Shown piece after piece: positions 1-11,390 of a stretch of DNA of 64,000 nt. The position numbers were made by a program, and so were the translations under genes. Source of the DNA: Galeruca laticollis (lineage: Eukaryota; Arthropoda; Insecta; Coleoptera; Chrysomelidae). The DNA lies in the NCBI GenBank assembly GCA_963921935.1, contig OY998179.1:20023114-20087113 (forward strand), read 5' to 3'. The first letter of the stretch is position 1; every line of letters starts with the position of its first letter. A model generated the notes under the pieces. The model was not told the DNA's origin. It did not search any database and was given only the letters and a program-made list of their open reading frames with translations.

Positions 1-396
1 GTTATTGACAAACGACTGAGTTACAGACAATCGAAGTCGGAGGACTGTCAGTCAACAATTTATGCGAGTATCGAAAAACAAAACTTTAGCTCGACTACAC
101 TCTCTGAGGTTCACCGTACGACTGCCAACACAAAATACGGACGATGATAGAATGGAAAGCTAGGCGTTCCCCCCACTACGCTGCCACGCAGTAACCAGCC
201 GAAATATCCGCCCGCTGCTGACTTTCGAAATTTTTTTTGATTGGGTTGCAATTTACGCGACGTCTCGCTATTCCATACAATAAAAGTGCATTGACTAAAA
301 ATTTTAGGGATATTTTTTGTTTTTCGATACTCGCATAAATTGTTGACCGACAGGCCTCCGACTTCGATTGTCCGTAACTCAGTCATTTGTCAATAA
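1..396. repeat. Hairpin (terminal inverted repeat) element, about 395 bp
   Basis: Bases 2-84 and 311-395 are near-perfect reverse complements (a handful of mismatches), both ending in a run reading TATCGAAAAACAAAA towards the centre, with about 226 bp of unrelated sequence between the arms. This is a foldback or MITE-like structure with arms of about 84 bp. No transposase is encoded; a 91-codon frame that crosses it is an artefact of the arm sequence. The outer limit on the left is cut by the window edge, so a target duplication cannot be judged and the superfamily is unknown. Confidence 0.75.
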
Positions 397-1103
397 ATCT
401 TAACGTATTTTTTTTTCAATTCGAGCTCTTTCCATGCCCCTCCTATGTGCGTACTTAGTTCTCGACAAAAATCGGCGGATATAGTGTCAAATTAATTATG
501 CAACTAAGCTAAATATGAAAAAAAATTCGCGTTGTTGCAAAAATGTATTTTTTTAAAAAACAATGATGGGTATCGATGTCTTATTATGAAATCTAACAGT
601 GAAAAAATTGGCGCGAGGTCGCATAGCTTACAGAACTCTACAAGTCAATTTTTAGTTAATTTGTTTATAAGGCCATAATTCATAAACTATTGAACTTACA
701 GACTCCATCTTTCGTGAGTATCATTTTTTAATGAGTGAGAATAGATAAGCGTGATGTGGAAGTGTTAGTGTAAAAAATGCTCATTATATTTTTATTTATT
801 AACAATAACGTTACCAGTTGTTTATTTGCCAATAACTTTTGACCCAATAAATTTTTTTTACGTGTAGAATTGTAGGTCTTTAAAAGAAGAAAAAAAAAGT
901 ATTTAACTTTTTGTCTGTACTATGCACGAGAAAAAAGATATACCTGAAAAATCTACAAAAGGCATGAAAAATGAGTGTAAATCGAATCATAAACAATGTC
1001 CCGGTCTGATTTTCCTGGACTAAATAATACCCTCTACAGAATATACTTCAATTGCATATAAAGGCTATTGATACGTTGCATCCACTTGTAAGTAGAAGGA
1101 AGT
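397..1103. other. AT-rich spacer without recognisable features
   Basis: Non-coding, AT-rich, with many homopolymer runs. I see no protein domain, RNA gene or terminal repeat. Confidence 0.5.
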
Positions 1104-1152
1104 TAAGTTTACTGTTTCAACTTTAACTTTGTGGAATCTAATCATATTATTT
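1104..1152 (-). repeat. PLE terminal repeat, outer half (left of USP pseudogene)
   Basis: The segment containing TTTACTGTTTCAACTTTAAC and GTGGAATCTAATCATATTA matches the outer half of the Penelope-like terminal sequence seen at 25,320-25,360 and, reversed, at 43,255-43,310. The rest of that terminal sequence is at 3,637-3,735, beyond the USP pseudogene. Confidence 0.55.
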
Positions 1153-1289
1153 CAACTCCCAAATCAAATTTTAGTAAGAATACAATGTATATATGAATAT
1201 ATAAATAAATTTTGCAGAAAAAACCAAATAAGACATTGGTTCACAATGAAAATATACAATTTAAAACCTAATAAATAAAAAAAAAATTA

Positions 1290-3602
1290 TTAAACTTAAA
1301 GGTGGGACTTTGTGTCATCTTGTTCATAGAAGAGAACATATGCTTCTCCACTAACTAAAGATTTCCACGATATTAATAGCACCCTTGAATCGTTATATTC
1401 GTGCCAATGTCCCGTGTAGGGATGTCGGCAATATGCTGTGTAGTGACCATTGTAAGTGGTTCCACAGTGATTTGATATAGCGTAAAGGTTATACATACAA
1501 GGTGCCACATTATCAGCGGCGTAATGACTTTTATTGGAAAATCTATTGCAACATTAAGTTTTCCACTAAATCTTTCTGTTTGCGAAAAGCGCTTCAAGTG
1601 AATAACCAATATTTTCGGAAATTTATGAATTGAGAATGATTTAGTGCATCGTCTTCGTTCCTTACATTTCGAACATGTTGGTTTCTCATCACCGTCGAGT
1701 GTTTCTTCTCTTGTAAACGAATCTAAACATTGTGAAAGACGCAATTGACCTATTCTTTGGGGTATGGAAAGGGATAAATCCCAAAAGGGATCGTAGGTAA
1801 CTGAACAGTGACCACAGTGTGTGCACTTGATTGTTGATTTTAATTGACCGACAAAGTTATCCACAATCTTGGAGTTGTCCATTCTCGGATATCTCAACCA
1901 AGATTCTTGTGCTTTCTCAATTTCACTAAGTTTGTCATCAATTTCAGTTAATATTGGCTTTGGTTTTTCATATACCTTGTTGAAATCTTCGTGAAGTCCT
2001 GCTAATAGGTAACGAAGAAACTCCTGTGCATAATGTTGAGTGTATCCCATGAACCTTGAAGTAAATCGCTGAATCTGACTTTTCAATGATACTGTATTAA
2101 CCACTCTGTCTGAACCGTCTTCGGAACAAAGCTCTTAAATAACTTCAGCAAAAGCTTTAATTAGTGCTCCTTTCATGCTAGATATGTTTATGTTAATATC
2201 TCTTATGTATGCGTCTTTCTTTAGGTATTCTAATAGCCACCTTGTGTTTAATAGGCATTGGATAATATTAATCATGAAACATGTGTTGCCAATATTTTTG
2301 AGGCCTTTGAGACCCAAAGATTTTTTTGGAATACCCTTTATGGATCTGATCGTGGAAATATTGTTAAGCGCTCTTTCGCAACTAGTACTATTGTACGAAT
2401 AATCTCGGATTCTATTATTGTATTTCTCACTTGATCGGCGTGATAAGGAATTTTAATTGATGTTGTTTGCTATTGAATTGGATGTAGATATTGCTTTGGA
2501 AAGTTTGGTTGATGTCGATAGATCATTGGTCTGGTTCGCTTTGTTAATATATTCCTTGTTATCTACATCATTTTTAGACGTGTCCTTTTGTTCTTGTTGA
2601 GTTTCATCCCCTTTCTGAAAATCTTTAATCGAAAATGAAATGTATGCAGAGAAGTTGTTAACTCTAGGATTATTTTTAGAAAGGGAATTGATGTTTATTG
2701 ATTCCTCAGTTACTACGACCCTATCGACTTCTGACCCAATCTTTTTTTCTACGTCTTCATTCTCTTCCAATTTTGTATTTGATTACAAAACATCGGGGTT
2801 ATTTTGACACTTGTTGGAGGCAATGTCTTTTTTTTATGATTACCGAAAAAGTATTACTAGATTTTTTAACTCTGGTTGATATTGATTTTGTACTTAGTGG
2901 TTTCACTCCATTGGTCACATCAGATATTTTGGATGTAACCTCAGTTGTCTTATTGGCGAAGTTAGTACCATTGTTTACTGTTCTGGAGAGTTTGTCATTA
3001 AACTTTTTACTCAAATCGGCTACTGATGCGTGATTTCCATTATCATCTTCATCAGACAAATTGTCTATATTAGTATTGTTAGAGTATGCCACACTGTTAG
3101 TATAAATAACTTCCATTTGATCGTTTACCTTTTTATTTGATGTCTTCAGTTCTATTGGGGGTAAATCAGTTTTATATTTTGTTTTGGTCAAAGATAATTT
3201 ATTGCGTATAGGAATCGCATCATTGTCTAGCATATTCATTTTCTTCAGTATTCCTTTGAATGGGACATCATCTGGCAGGTGGTTATCTACATTTTTTAGT
3301 ACACTGAGGCCCAAAAGATTGTTGGAGGCATAATTTATAAAATTGTCAACGCATGTATTATCAGAAGGCACACATTCTGAAGAAGAGAATGAAGATGTTA
3401 AATAAGAATTTCGGAAAAAGGAAAGAACACATGTTTTAGGGTCGGTAATGTGAGAAAGTTTGAAAGTGGTAGAAGAATTAGGTTTCTTATGATTAGGTTT
3501 CATAAAAAATTCTTCTAGAGGCTTAGAACGGGGAAACGTACCGAGAAAAGATGAAGCGTTTCCTCTTTGAATTGCAATACTTATTTGTTGTATAAAGAAC
3601 AA
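1290..3602 (-). pseudogene. Ubiquitin-specific protease (USP2/USP21-type) pseudogene, probable retrocopy
   Basis: Conceptual translation gives the catalytic core of a peptidase C19 deubiquitinase, which removes ubiquitin from substrates in cytosol or nucleus. Seen: the Cys box (GLKNIGNTCFM, near 2,290), a zinc-binding CxxC pair (CTHCGHC and CSKC), KFPKILVIHLKRF, and the His box (NGHYTAYCRH, near 1,440). Upstream (2,350-3,602) is a low-complexity, Ser/Asn/Lys-rich N-terminal region, as these enzymes often have. It is broken: in-frame TAA at 2,135-2,137 (just after AFAEVI) and at 2,453-2,455, a frame change near 2,780, and another near 1,500-1,550 before the His box. The usual Asp of the DAQEF motif reads Tyr (YAQEF). 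All the core lies in one uninterrupted stretch without introns, which suggests a retrocopy, but I see no poly(A) tail at the expected left end. The start is uncertain. USP2-like is the best guess from motif wording only. Confidence 0.82.
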
Positions 3603-3636
3603 AGTTGCTCTGGAATCATTGGTTTCTACTGATATT

Positions 3637-3735
3637 TTTCATGTTATTGCTATGAATGAAACTAACTGTTTCTAAATAATTCCACTATATAATAAGAAAA
3701 TCATAAACCTAAAAGATTGGACAGTTGTTTCAATA
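3637..3735 (-). repeat. PLE terminal repeat, inner half (right of USP pseudogene)
   Basis: ATGAATGAAACTAACTGTTT followed by CTAAATAATTCCAC and, after a degenerate stretch, GACAGTTGTTTC matches the PLE end at 25,370-25,455 in the same orientation. It continues the half repeat that stops at about 1,152, so the USP copy sits inside a PLE end. The hammerhead-like core present in other copies is not preserved here. Confidence 0.55.
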
Positions 3736-5230
3736 ATAATTATAAGTTTATTCTGGAAAAAATATACATAATATTTCCAATACACATATAAGATAAAACA
3801 ATATCATCCGAATAAACCAAATAACCACGGAAGTATAGGTAAAAACTTATTTGTGGTATAAGAAACTTAGGGATAAAAACTATATCTACTAACAGTATTT
3901 AAGAAAACAGTTGAAACATGTAATGGAGTATATGAATATAATTTTTTTCAATTATTAATTTTTTATATATTCATTCAAGCCCTGTATTAGAGCTTTAAGA
4001 TATAAGTCTTTATTCATATCAACTATTTTATTTATGAGCAAAGACTATAAACAGTATGTATAACAAATCACAACAGGCATTGAACAAACAGACATCTTTC
4101 TTAGACAATTTTCAGCACAACTAGACCGCTTTTAAATCTATTTTCCTCTATTAAACATATATTTTTTATATTTGTTTAAAAGCAAAAACAAAGTAATTTA
4201 CACATCAATCACTGCCTCTAAAAGAGGAATGGGAATAACTAAACAAAATTCAACACTTTATGATTACATCTATCATTTTCGTTCCATATGGACGCCATAA
4301 TAACTCGAGATGTGCCGTCAGAATTTGCTGCCGGCTATAACGATAATGTTGAAAATACCGTAAAACAGACAAAAAAACACAATAGCCAATATCACCACCA
4401 CCATCATATCGGCAATTTATAACTACATAATATTTTCATCCAATAACAATTATAAAAATTTGAAGTCTGTAGGAATTTATACATTATCCCTTCGGTCATG
4501 CATAATAATAATTACTGCCTTTACAACGATTATCAGAAAAACCTTGGTGAGAGGCATTCCAGAAATCCCATAAAGTATCAATACGCACGTATTATAGTCT
4601 AGAGGCTTGTTTATAATTAGTAACTGTATTAAGGTGATCGTTTAGGTCAAAAACATTCGAAGAAGACAAAATGGTAAATAGAAAAAACACTTTTTAAACG
4701 GTTGAGTACAGGTTAAAGTATTATTGGCAAAATATTGATTTTTAATAATTATAAGGGTGTGCCAAGTAATATTTGCATCCCCCACTCTCCAGTTATGTTT
4801 AGATTTGGAAAGAATTCCAATTTTAACCTGGAGGGGGCTCAATTTATAGTAGTTTCAAACTTCTTTAATAATAGTATACGGGTGAATCAACTGTGACCCG
4901 AACGAGTTAAGTTCACTCTTTGTTGATAAGTGAAATTTTCGTGTTTTACCACAGATATGTTAAATTTAAACTGAATACATTGAACTTTGTACGTCTCAAT
5001 TGTAACGTTCTTTTTGCGATAAGTGCACCGTGAGCGTGTAATAACTACGTTCAATCCAATAATCCAAACAATAACATTTTGTTTGGAAGTTTCTATAATC
5101 TGATAACGATAACGAGTATTCAATTATCACCTGGGGCTACGTTATTCGTTTTTCATTTTCGGCAACCAGTTTTACATTATAGTGTATAACTGGTTGTTTC
5201 CATTTAAAAGTAGAAAACTTCAGGCATTGT
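3736..5230. other. AT-rich spacer, nothing recognised
   Basis: No convincing coding frame, RNA or paired repeat found. The short minus-strand frames here have no recognisable domain. Confidence 0.5.
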
Positions 5231-5267
5231 TAGAACATCTGTTGCTTTTGACTACAAGGGCAACATA

Positions 5268-6620
5268 ATGAATTCTTCGATAGTAATTAACACCTCAACT
5301 TCAAGTAATAATGTTGCTTCTCCTAGTTCATACGTTGCTGCTGCTAAATCAACTCCAAAACCATATTTTCCAAAGAAAGAGCAAGCAATAGTTTTTCGCT
5401 CAGTAGGTAGTCTAAAACTTCTCGACTGCGCTGAAGCTATTGGAGACATAGTAGACCCAAAGAATATTATTTTCACCTCTAGGATATACATGATTTGTCT
5501 ATATCTAATAAGAATTGAGCTTGTGGACCAGCTAATTAAAAATATCTTTGTTATTCATATTGGAAACCTGGTCCTACCTATAAGACGACTAGTGACACCA
5601 GCAAAAAGGGGTTTAATCTCTAATGTGTGTCCTTCCATCCCTTATGACTTCATTGAAACAGCTCTAGAATACTATGGATTACAACTTACTTCGCAAATAT
5701 CTTTTGAAAAAGCTGTGATCCTAGGAGATGAATGTAGCCATATTTCATTCAGAAGACAAGCCTACATTGTTTTACCTTCTGACAACTACGAACTACAAAC
5801 TTCACTAGTTATCCCTTTTGATAATAATTCTTACAAAATATTTTTATCCACTGATAAAATGGAATGGTTCATTTGTAAGCAGTGCGACCATACTGCAAGT
5901 CTTTGTCCAAATACCAAGTCAATCCCTACTACCCAATCATCAGTTCCTTCCTCCAACACACTTCTCCATTCACCTCCAACTGAACCAGATGCATCAAAAA
6001 CTCCCACTCGAATTACATCCGCAATTCTGTTACATCAACTACATCTAAAACCCCTGCCACCCAACACTCCAACACAACATCCCCTGAAAAAAGAATTCAT
6101 TCAAGTTAAGCAGATTGAAGAGTATTCCTATAACAGAAGGGCCTTTAAATAATCCTATGCCCCCTCCAAACCAACCAACTCAAGCAATCTCCAAACCTAG
6201 CAGAAAAAGATTGAAGAGGGACCTCTCCACTGATAAATCTAAGCTGTCAGAATCCACAAAGAAAGTTATTTTAGATGTCTACGGTAAATCATAAAATCCA
6301 TTTACACTAGAAAATTTTATCGATTTTCTCGGAAACTCTTTAGGCAGCTCCAATCCCCTATTAGAAGCTGAAAGATTTACTACAGATGTTAAATTCCTGC
6401 TTTCAGATTTACACACTATATATCCTCTCTTAACTGAAAGATCTATCAATAACAGACTAACCAGACTCAGCAAAAAGTTAATAAATGAGCTAAATATAGA
6501 AGATTCAGAAGCTGAAAGCCTAGCATCTCAGTCATCCCTAGACCCTCTTGAAGATGACGACCTCTCAGACTCCTCACATTTTCACAAAAATCTTCATATT
6601 GACATTCACTCTTATCCAGT
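5268..6620 (+). pseudogene. LINE ORF1 (gag-like RNA-binding protein)
   Basis: An open frame of 294 codons (5,268-6,152) begins MNSSIVINTS; the remaining C-terminal part continues to about 6,620 in other frames after a frame break near 6,120-6,150. Residues near 200-215 (WFICKQCDHTASLCP) are a CCHC zinc knuckle whose first Cys appears to have become Trp, followed by a Pro/Ser/Thr-rich stretch. In this LINE group ORF1 binds the element RNA and forms the ribonucleoprotein particle. It directly precedes the endonuclease ORF, the usual order. Assignment rests on position and the knuckle; the rest of the sequence is poorly conserved. Confidence 0.65.
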
Positions 6621-9600
6621 GGAATACTGACGGCTTTTATCTCCGTCTCGAACGTATTCAACAACTAACCTCGACCTTAAATATAGATATCTTATGAAAT
6701 TGACTGTCTCGACCCTTACTTCGTGTAATATGCTCATATTAGTGTTTTTAAATGAAACTCACGGTCTCTAGTTAGATATTGATTTATCGAAACAATTGTG
6801 AATTTTTTAGAATTTTCAATAACTTGTATTATATTGTGGAATTAACTAGAGACCGTGAGTTTCATTTAAAAACACTAGATATCTTATGTTTGCAAGAAAC
6901 TCTAACTTTACTGAATCTCACAAATGTCACCTCAAAAGGTTTGAAGGCTATCACCATATCAGAGCTGAATGTAAGAATGCTAGTAGCGGAGATTCTGTCT
7001 TTATTTCAAAAGACCTCTACTCATTAGCTCACCCCTTAAACAAATTTTTAGAAGCTGTAGCGGCCACCATTTGGCATCCATCCAAAATTACTATTTGTAG
7101 TATTTACATTGCACCTAATGCTTCAGTTTCAGAAGCAGAACTGTCAAATTTAATATCCCAGCTAACACATCCTTTCCTAATTTATGGTGACTTCAATGCC
7201 CACAATCTTTTGTGGGGTTCACAAAAAACGTTTGGTAGAGGTAAAATCATTGAGAACGTTTATAAAACTTTGACCTTTGTCTTCTAAACAATGACACAAG
7301 CACTCACTTCGATCTTTTATCCCAAACCTCTTCTGCAATTGATCAGTTTTTGTGACCCACAAATTTCTCCCTTGCTCACATGGAGCCCATTAGAAGACCT
7401 CTATGACAATAATCACTTCCCCATTTTGATCACTGACAATATTCCCAAACTTTCTGAAAATATAACGATGTGGAAAACTGGGAAGCCTTCAGACGAAGTG
7501 TAGAAAATCGAAAAGATCAATTAAATCTTCCAGATAACATCGAAGCTGCCGCCTCCGCTTTCAGCTCCAGTATTGTTTTTGCTGCTGGACAACATATTGT
7601 TAAGACTGTGATATAACCCTCCCGAAAAATTGTTCCCTGGTGGAATGAGAACTGCAAATCTACGATTCGAGAAAGTAAAAAGGCCTTACACAGATATAGA
7701 AGAACGAACTTAATTGAAAAAATAAGAGCCAGAGCCAACAGAACAATAAAACAAAGTAAAAAAGACAGTTGGAATAAATATGTTTCCTCCATAACTTCTG
7801 ACTCTTCTCCTAACCAGGTCTGGACAAAGACTCGGCAAATGCAAAGAAAAGGACCTTCACAAAAATTTCAGAAACCGCTCAACAAGATGGTGTTATTATA
7901 GACAGCCAAGAAATAACTGATATTTTGGCATCTTCCTTTCAATAGAAATCTAAAAATACGCTTCAAGTTAATCCTCATAAACCAAACATTCCCAGTCATC
8001 TCCAAACATCAGCCACGATAGTTATCTCTTAAACTCTCTTTTTTCGTTTCAAGAACTCTCTGTAGCTCTTTCATCCACTAAAACCTCAGCTGCGGGACCT
8101 GACGATATACCTTTCACATTCCTCAAAAAACTATCTACTATAAACTATTAGAACTATATAATTTGATGTGGACCAAAAAAACTTTCCTGAAATGTAGCAA
8201 TAATCAACTATCTTCCCCATAACAAACAGTCCAAACTCCTATAGGCCTATCGCATTAACATGCACCATGTGCAAACTATTGGAGAAAATGGTTAACAACA
8301 ACAATGATGTGGTATCTTGAAAAACATAATATTCTCTTTTCTTCTCAATCTGGATTTAGACCTCAGCGAAGCACAGTAGACAATTTACTAATGCTTCAAA
8401 CCTCATAAATGCTTTGATTGAGAACCAAGATGTCCTTGCAGCAGTATTTGACATAGAAAGTGCGTTTGATTCTCTTCCTCGCTCACTTATATTCCAAACC
8501 TAAGATGATCTTCATATTAAAGGAAACATGTTCTCTTTAATCAAAAACTTTTTAACAGATCAATATTTCAGAGTGACAGCTAAGGGAAAGATGTCTAACA
8601 CATTTTTACAGGAGAATGGTGTACCTCAAGGCTCAGTGCTCAGCTCAATACTGTTCATCCTTTCCATCAATGATATATGTAAAATAATTCAACTAGCGGT
8701 AGTTTCTGCTCTATACGTTGATGACCTATTTATCTTCTGCTACGGGAGCAATACAGTTACTACTACCAATATACTGCAAAAAACAGTTAACGATCTTTAC
8801 GAATGGTCCATCAGAAAAAGTCTCCAGTTTTCGGCTGCACAGTCTAAAACTATTAAATTCTCCAGAAGAAGAAATAATCAGAACACTCCAAAAATCACAC
8901 GTTTGACTAATTTGTAATTCTAGGAATGCTATTTAATAAGAGGCTTAGCTGGACACATCAAACACAATTGTCAAGGTATATTCAACATCCTAAGAAGCCT
9001 ATCGCACCATCATTGGGGAGCTACGGACGAGATATTATTAATGGTCTAGAGATCACTCATTCGCTCTAGACTGGTCTATGGCAGCAATCTCTACATGTCG
9101 GCTACTAAAACAAATTTAAGACCTCTAAACAATGTACAAAATACAGCTCTACGAACCTGATCAGGAGCTTTCCGATCAAGTCCAATTGAAAGTCTTTGCT
9201 GTGAAGCCAACGAACCTCCTCTCTGGCTAAGAAGACAACCACTTCTCCTGTCACACTGCTCCAGAGTATCTGCACGCCCAGAAACTCCAGCCTATGTAGT
9301 TATACTCAAAAGGAATATAAACCGTAACACACCAATCAACCATATCTTGCCATCACTTCTTAAAGAAACCACATCCATTACTCACTCCTCCCTGGAACAA
9401 AACTTTACCCAAAATTAACCTAACTTTAAACTACCACTCAAAACATGACACTCCCAACAAACTTATAACACAAAGCTCTCTGAATCTTTTGCATAACTCC
9501 AAATTTGATACAGTATTGTACACTGATGCCTCTAATATCAATAATAGCGTAGGGTGATCAGTTACTTTCTCCCAAACAACTGTCTCTACAAATTTACTTT

Positions 9601-10310
9601 CACCAAAATCCACTGTTCACCCTGGAGAACCATTTGCTTTACTTCAAGCCTCCCATTCTATAACCCAAGCTACAGAAAAAGTCGCTATATGCACCGATTC
9701 CCTTTCCTCAATTAAATCTATCCAGGACATCTACAGCTCTCACCCCCTCGTGCAAGCAATACTCGAATGATACCAACAACTCTATCATAAAGGTGTAATC
9801 GTCACACTAATTTGGGTTCCCTCTCATGTCTAAATTGTCGGCAACGAATTGGCAGACCGCACAGCAAAAGAAGTAGCAATATCCAATCTTCTAGTAGAAA
9901 AAGTTCAGCTGTACCAAGATTTAAAAATCCTCTTTAAAAATATCACCTACTCATTATGGCAAGAGGACTGGAACAGAATCCCTTCGAAATTACGTGAGAT
10001 CCGTCAATCCGTCAAGCCATTCTATCTCCCCTCATTACCAAGAAAAGATAAAATAATTATCAGAAGACTACGAACTGGACACACCAATATCACACATAGC
10101 CATCTAATGACTTCAGAACCTCCTCCTTTATGTGACCATTGCAACAACATTCATTCTTTCCGTCAAACATATCATCATTGATTGCCAGCAACACTCAGAA
10201 AGAAGAAGACAGGAATTTTGAACACCCTACCAGAAATTCTGAATTCTCCGGACCAGATACATAATGTTCTAAACCACTTAAAAGACATTAATTTGAGTAC
10301 CAAAATGTAA
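6612..10310 (+). pseudogene. LINE ORF2 polyprotein: endonuclease, reverse transcriptase, RNase H
   Basis: The endonuclease begins IQWNTDGFYLRLE (about 6,615) and has NIDILCLQET (interrupted by the 6,697-6,875 insertion) and YGDFNAHNLLWGS (about 7,185-7,220). Reverse transcriptase: QSGFRPQRSTVDNLL (about 8,350), a degenerate FDIESAFDSLPRS (about 8,450-8,480), GVPQGSVLSS (about 8,620) and LYVDDLFIFC (about 8,712). RNase H: LYTDAS (about 9,520), ICTDSLSS (about 9,690) and NELADRTAKE (about 9,846). It ends with RRLRTGHTNITHSHL...PPPLCDHC and a TAA at 10,308. The protein would nick target DNA, copy the element RNA and digest the RNA strand. Longest open blocks are 6,886-7,287, 8,528-8,917 and 9,849-10,181; between them frame changes and stops abound, so it is inactive. 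Confidence 0.85.
6697..6875. mobile_element. PLE-terminal inverted insertion inside the LINE endonuclease, with 13-bp TSD
   Basis: The insert consists of two oppositely oriented pieces of the same PLE terminal sequence: arms at about 6,730-6,772 and 6,838-6,876 are reverse complements (AAATGAAACTCACGGTCTCT and its complement). It is flanked by the 13-bp direct repeat TAGATATCTTATG at 6,684-6,696 and 6,876-6,888. Removing insert plus one repeat restores the endonuclease reading NIDILCLQET, which confirms the insertion. The inner segment contains ATCGAAACAATTGTGAATTT, shared with the PLE ends at 25.4 and 59.9 kb. Confidence 0.85.
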
Positions 10311-10432
10311 TAAGTCAACAAGGTAACTATTTATTTTATGCAATAACTTACTCAACTATGTAATATTTATACTGTAACTGTGGCAATGGCCTCTGAAACT
10401 GAGACACGTTAATTTCAATAAAAAAATTATAG

Positions 10433-10820
10433 TATAGTTGTATAAGTGGAGAGTGCATTTCTTTCAGTTAAAAGTGAGTTCAAGAAACAAATTAATACTT
10501 CAGCTATTAGTAAACCAGGAAATCAACGAAAAGTGATGATGACTTGACTTTTGCCACGTTAACCAATAATAGGTAGGGATATTAAACAAATAATAAATTA
10601 TTGGGTGAATTCACGAAATCAGAAATGTCTAATTAAATTATTTAATCAACTTCATTATCATTTTTACTTTTCCGCCTAACCTATTTAATATGCGAGAAAA
10701 GTATTGGTTTACCCCAAAAAAAGTTGGAATTTTGAAATTTTTTTGAGTTATTTTTACGTTTTTCATCAACAACAACACGAAAAACAGTTTTTAGAAAAAA
10801 TCCTGTGTGTATGTCGTCGT
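10433..10820. other. Spacer between LINE 3' end and PLE array
   Basis: AT-rich; no domain recognised. Its right part runs into the left arm of the inverted PLE array. Confidence 0.4.
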
Positions 10821-10845
10821 TGTCGTCGGCCACTTTTTCTTACAT

Positions 10846-11190
10846 GTCTATTTTTTAAATTCTTGACATCATTTTGGTGGTTTCGTAATCTATTTTTCAA
10901 GTATTGTGAGGTTTATCCTATAAATGATTGGTTGCAGTTGTTACATTCAATTTTATAGACTGTATAAGGTGTTTCTGTTTTTGGAATAGCAGGTTTGAAT
11001 TTAGTGAAAAATTGTTTAGTTTGATTTAGTGGTTTACCTGCTATTTCAAAAACAGAAACACCTAATACAGTCTATGAAATTGAATGTAACAACTGCAACC
11101 AATCATATATAGGACAAACCTCACAATACTTGAAAAATAGATGACGTAACCACCAAAATGATGTCAAGAATTTAAAAAAATAATACAGCT
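10846..11190. repeat. Inverted duplication of a PLE GIY-YIG segment
   Basis: About 150 bp at 10,846-10,994 and 11,036-11,187 are reverse complements, separated by about 42 bp. Both encode the same start of a GIY-YIG domain (IECNNCNQS then IGQTSQYLKNR in the plus-strand arm). The head-to-head arrangement of 3' PLE parts is typical of Penelope insertions, whose ends are often joined to inverted truncated copies. The left arm is cut short and leads into the 10.7-kb spacer. Confidence 0.8.
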
Positions 11191-11390
11191 CTGTCCAGTC
11201 ATTCTTTTAAGACTGGCCATGAATTTAATTTCAACAGTTTTCAGATTTTGGATACTGAAACCAATTTTCATAAAAGAAATGATTCACATTAAGAAAACTA
11301 ACAATTCACTTAATTTTCGTGAAGATGTAGATAAATTGGATAATGTATATAGCAATCTACTAAACAAAATTTAATTTCAAACTTGTGATG
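11036..11390 (+). pseudogene. Penelope-like element, GIY-YIG endonuclease C-terminal fragment (family B)
   Basis: Reads YEIECNNCNQSYIGQTSQYL, then after stops and a frame change HSFKTGHEFNFNSFQILDTE, then a C-terminal KTNNSLNF...LDNVYSNLL. CxxC followed by YIGQT is the N-terminal signature of the GIY-YIG nuclease of PLEs, which nicks target DNA for priming by the PLE reverse transcriptase. The RT itself is absent. The wording differs from the other PLE family in this window (SHYAxHLLDTxHSLT), so at least two families are present. Stops after KNR and in the following stretch make it dead. Confidence 0.82.

Larger units (their letters stand above)
5231..10432 (+). mobile_element. I/jockey-group non-LTR retrotransposon (LINE), near full length, decayed
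   Basis: In order: a gag-like ORF1 with a zinc-knuckle remnant, then an ORF2 with AP-endonuclease, reverse transcriptase (YVDD), RNase H and a terminal Cys/His segment, then a 3' UTR ending in an A-rich stretch (AATAAAAAAATTATAG, about 10,420-10,432). The RNase H after the RT points to the I group or a related jockey-superfamily lineage. Many frameshifts and stops make it dead. A PLE-derived piece is inserted at 6,697-6,875. The 5' boundary is set only by the first ORF1 codons and may lie earlier. Confidence 0.85.

Noticed and set aside
1296..2317. USP as a functional gene with introns
   Set aside because: The breaks are in-frame TAA codons and frame changes without GT...AG intron signals around them, and core motifs run on without gaps.
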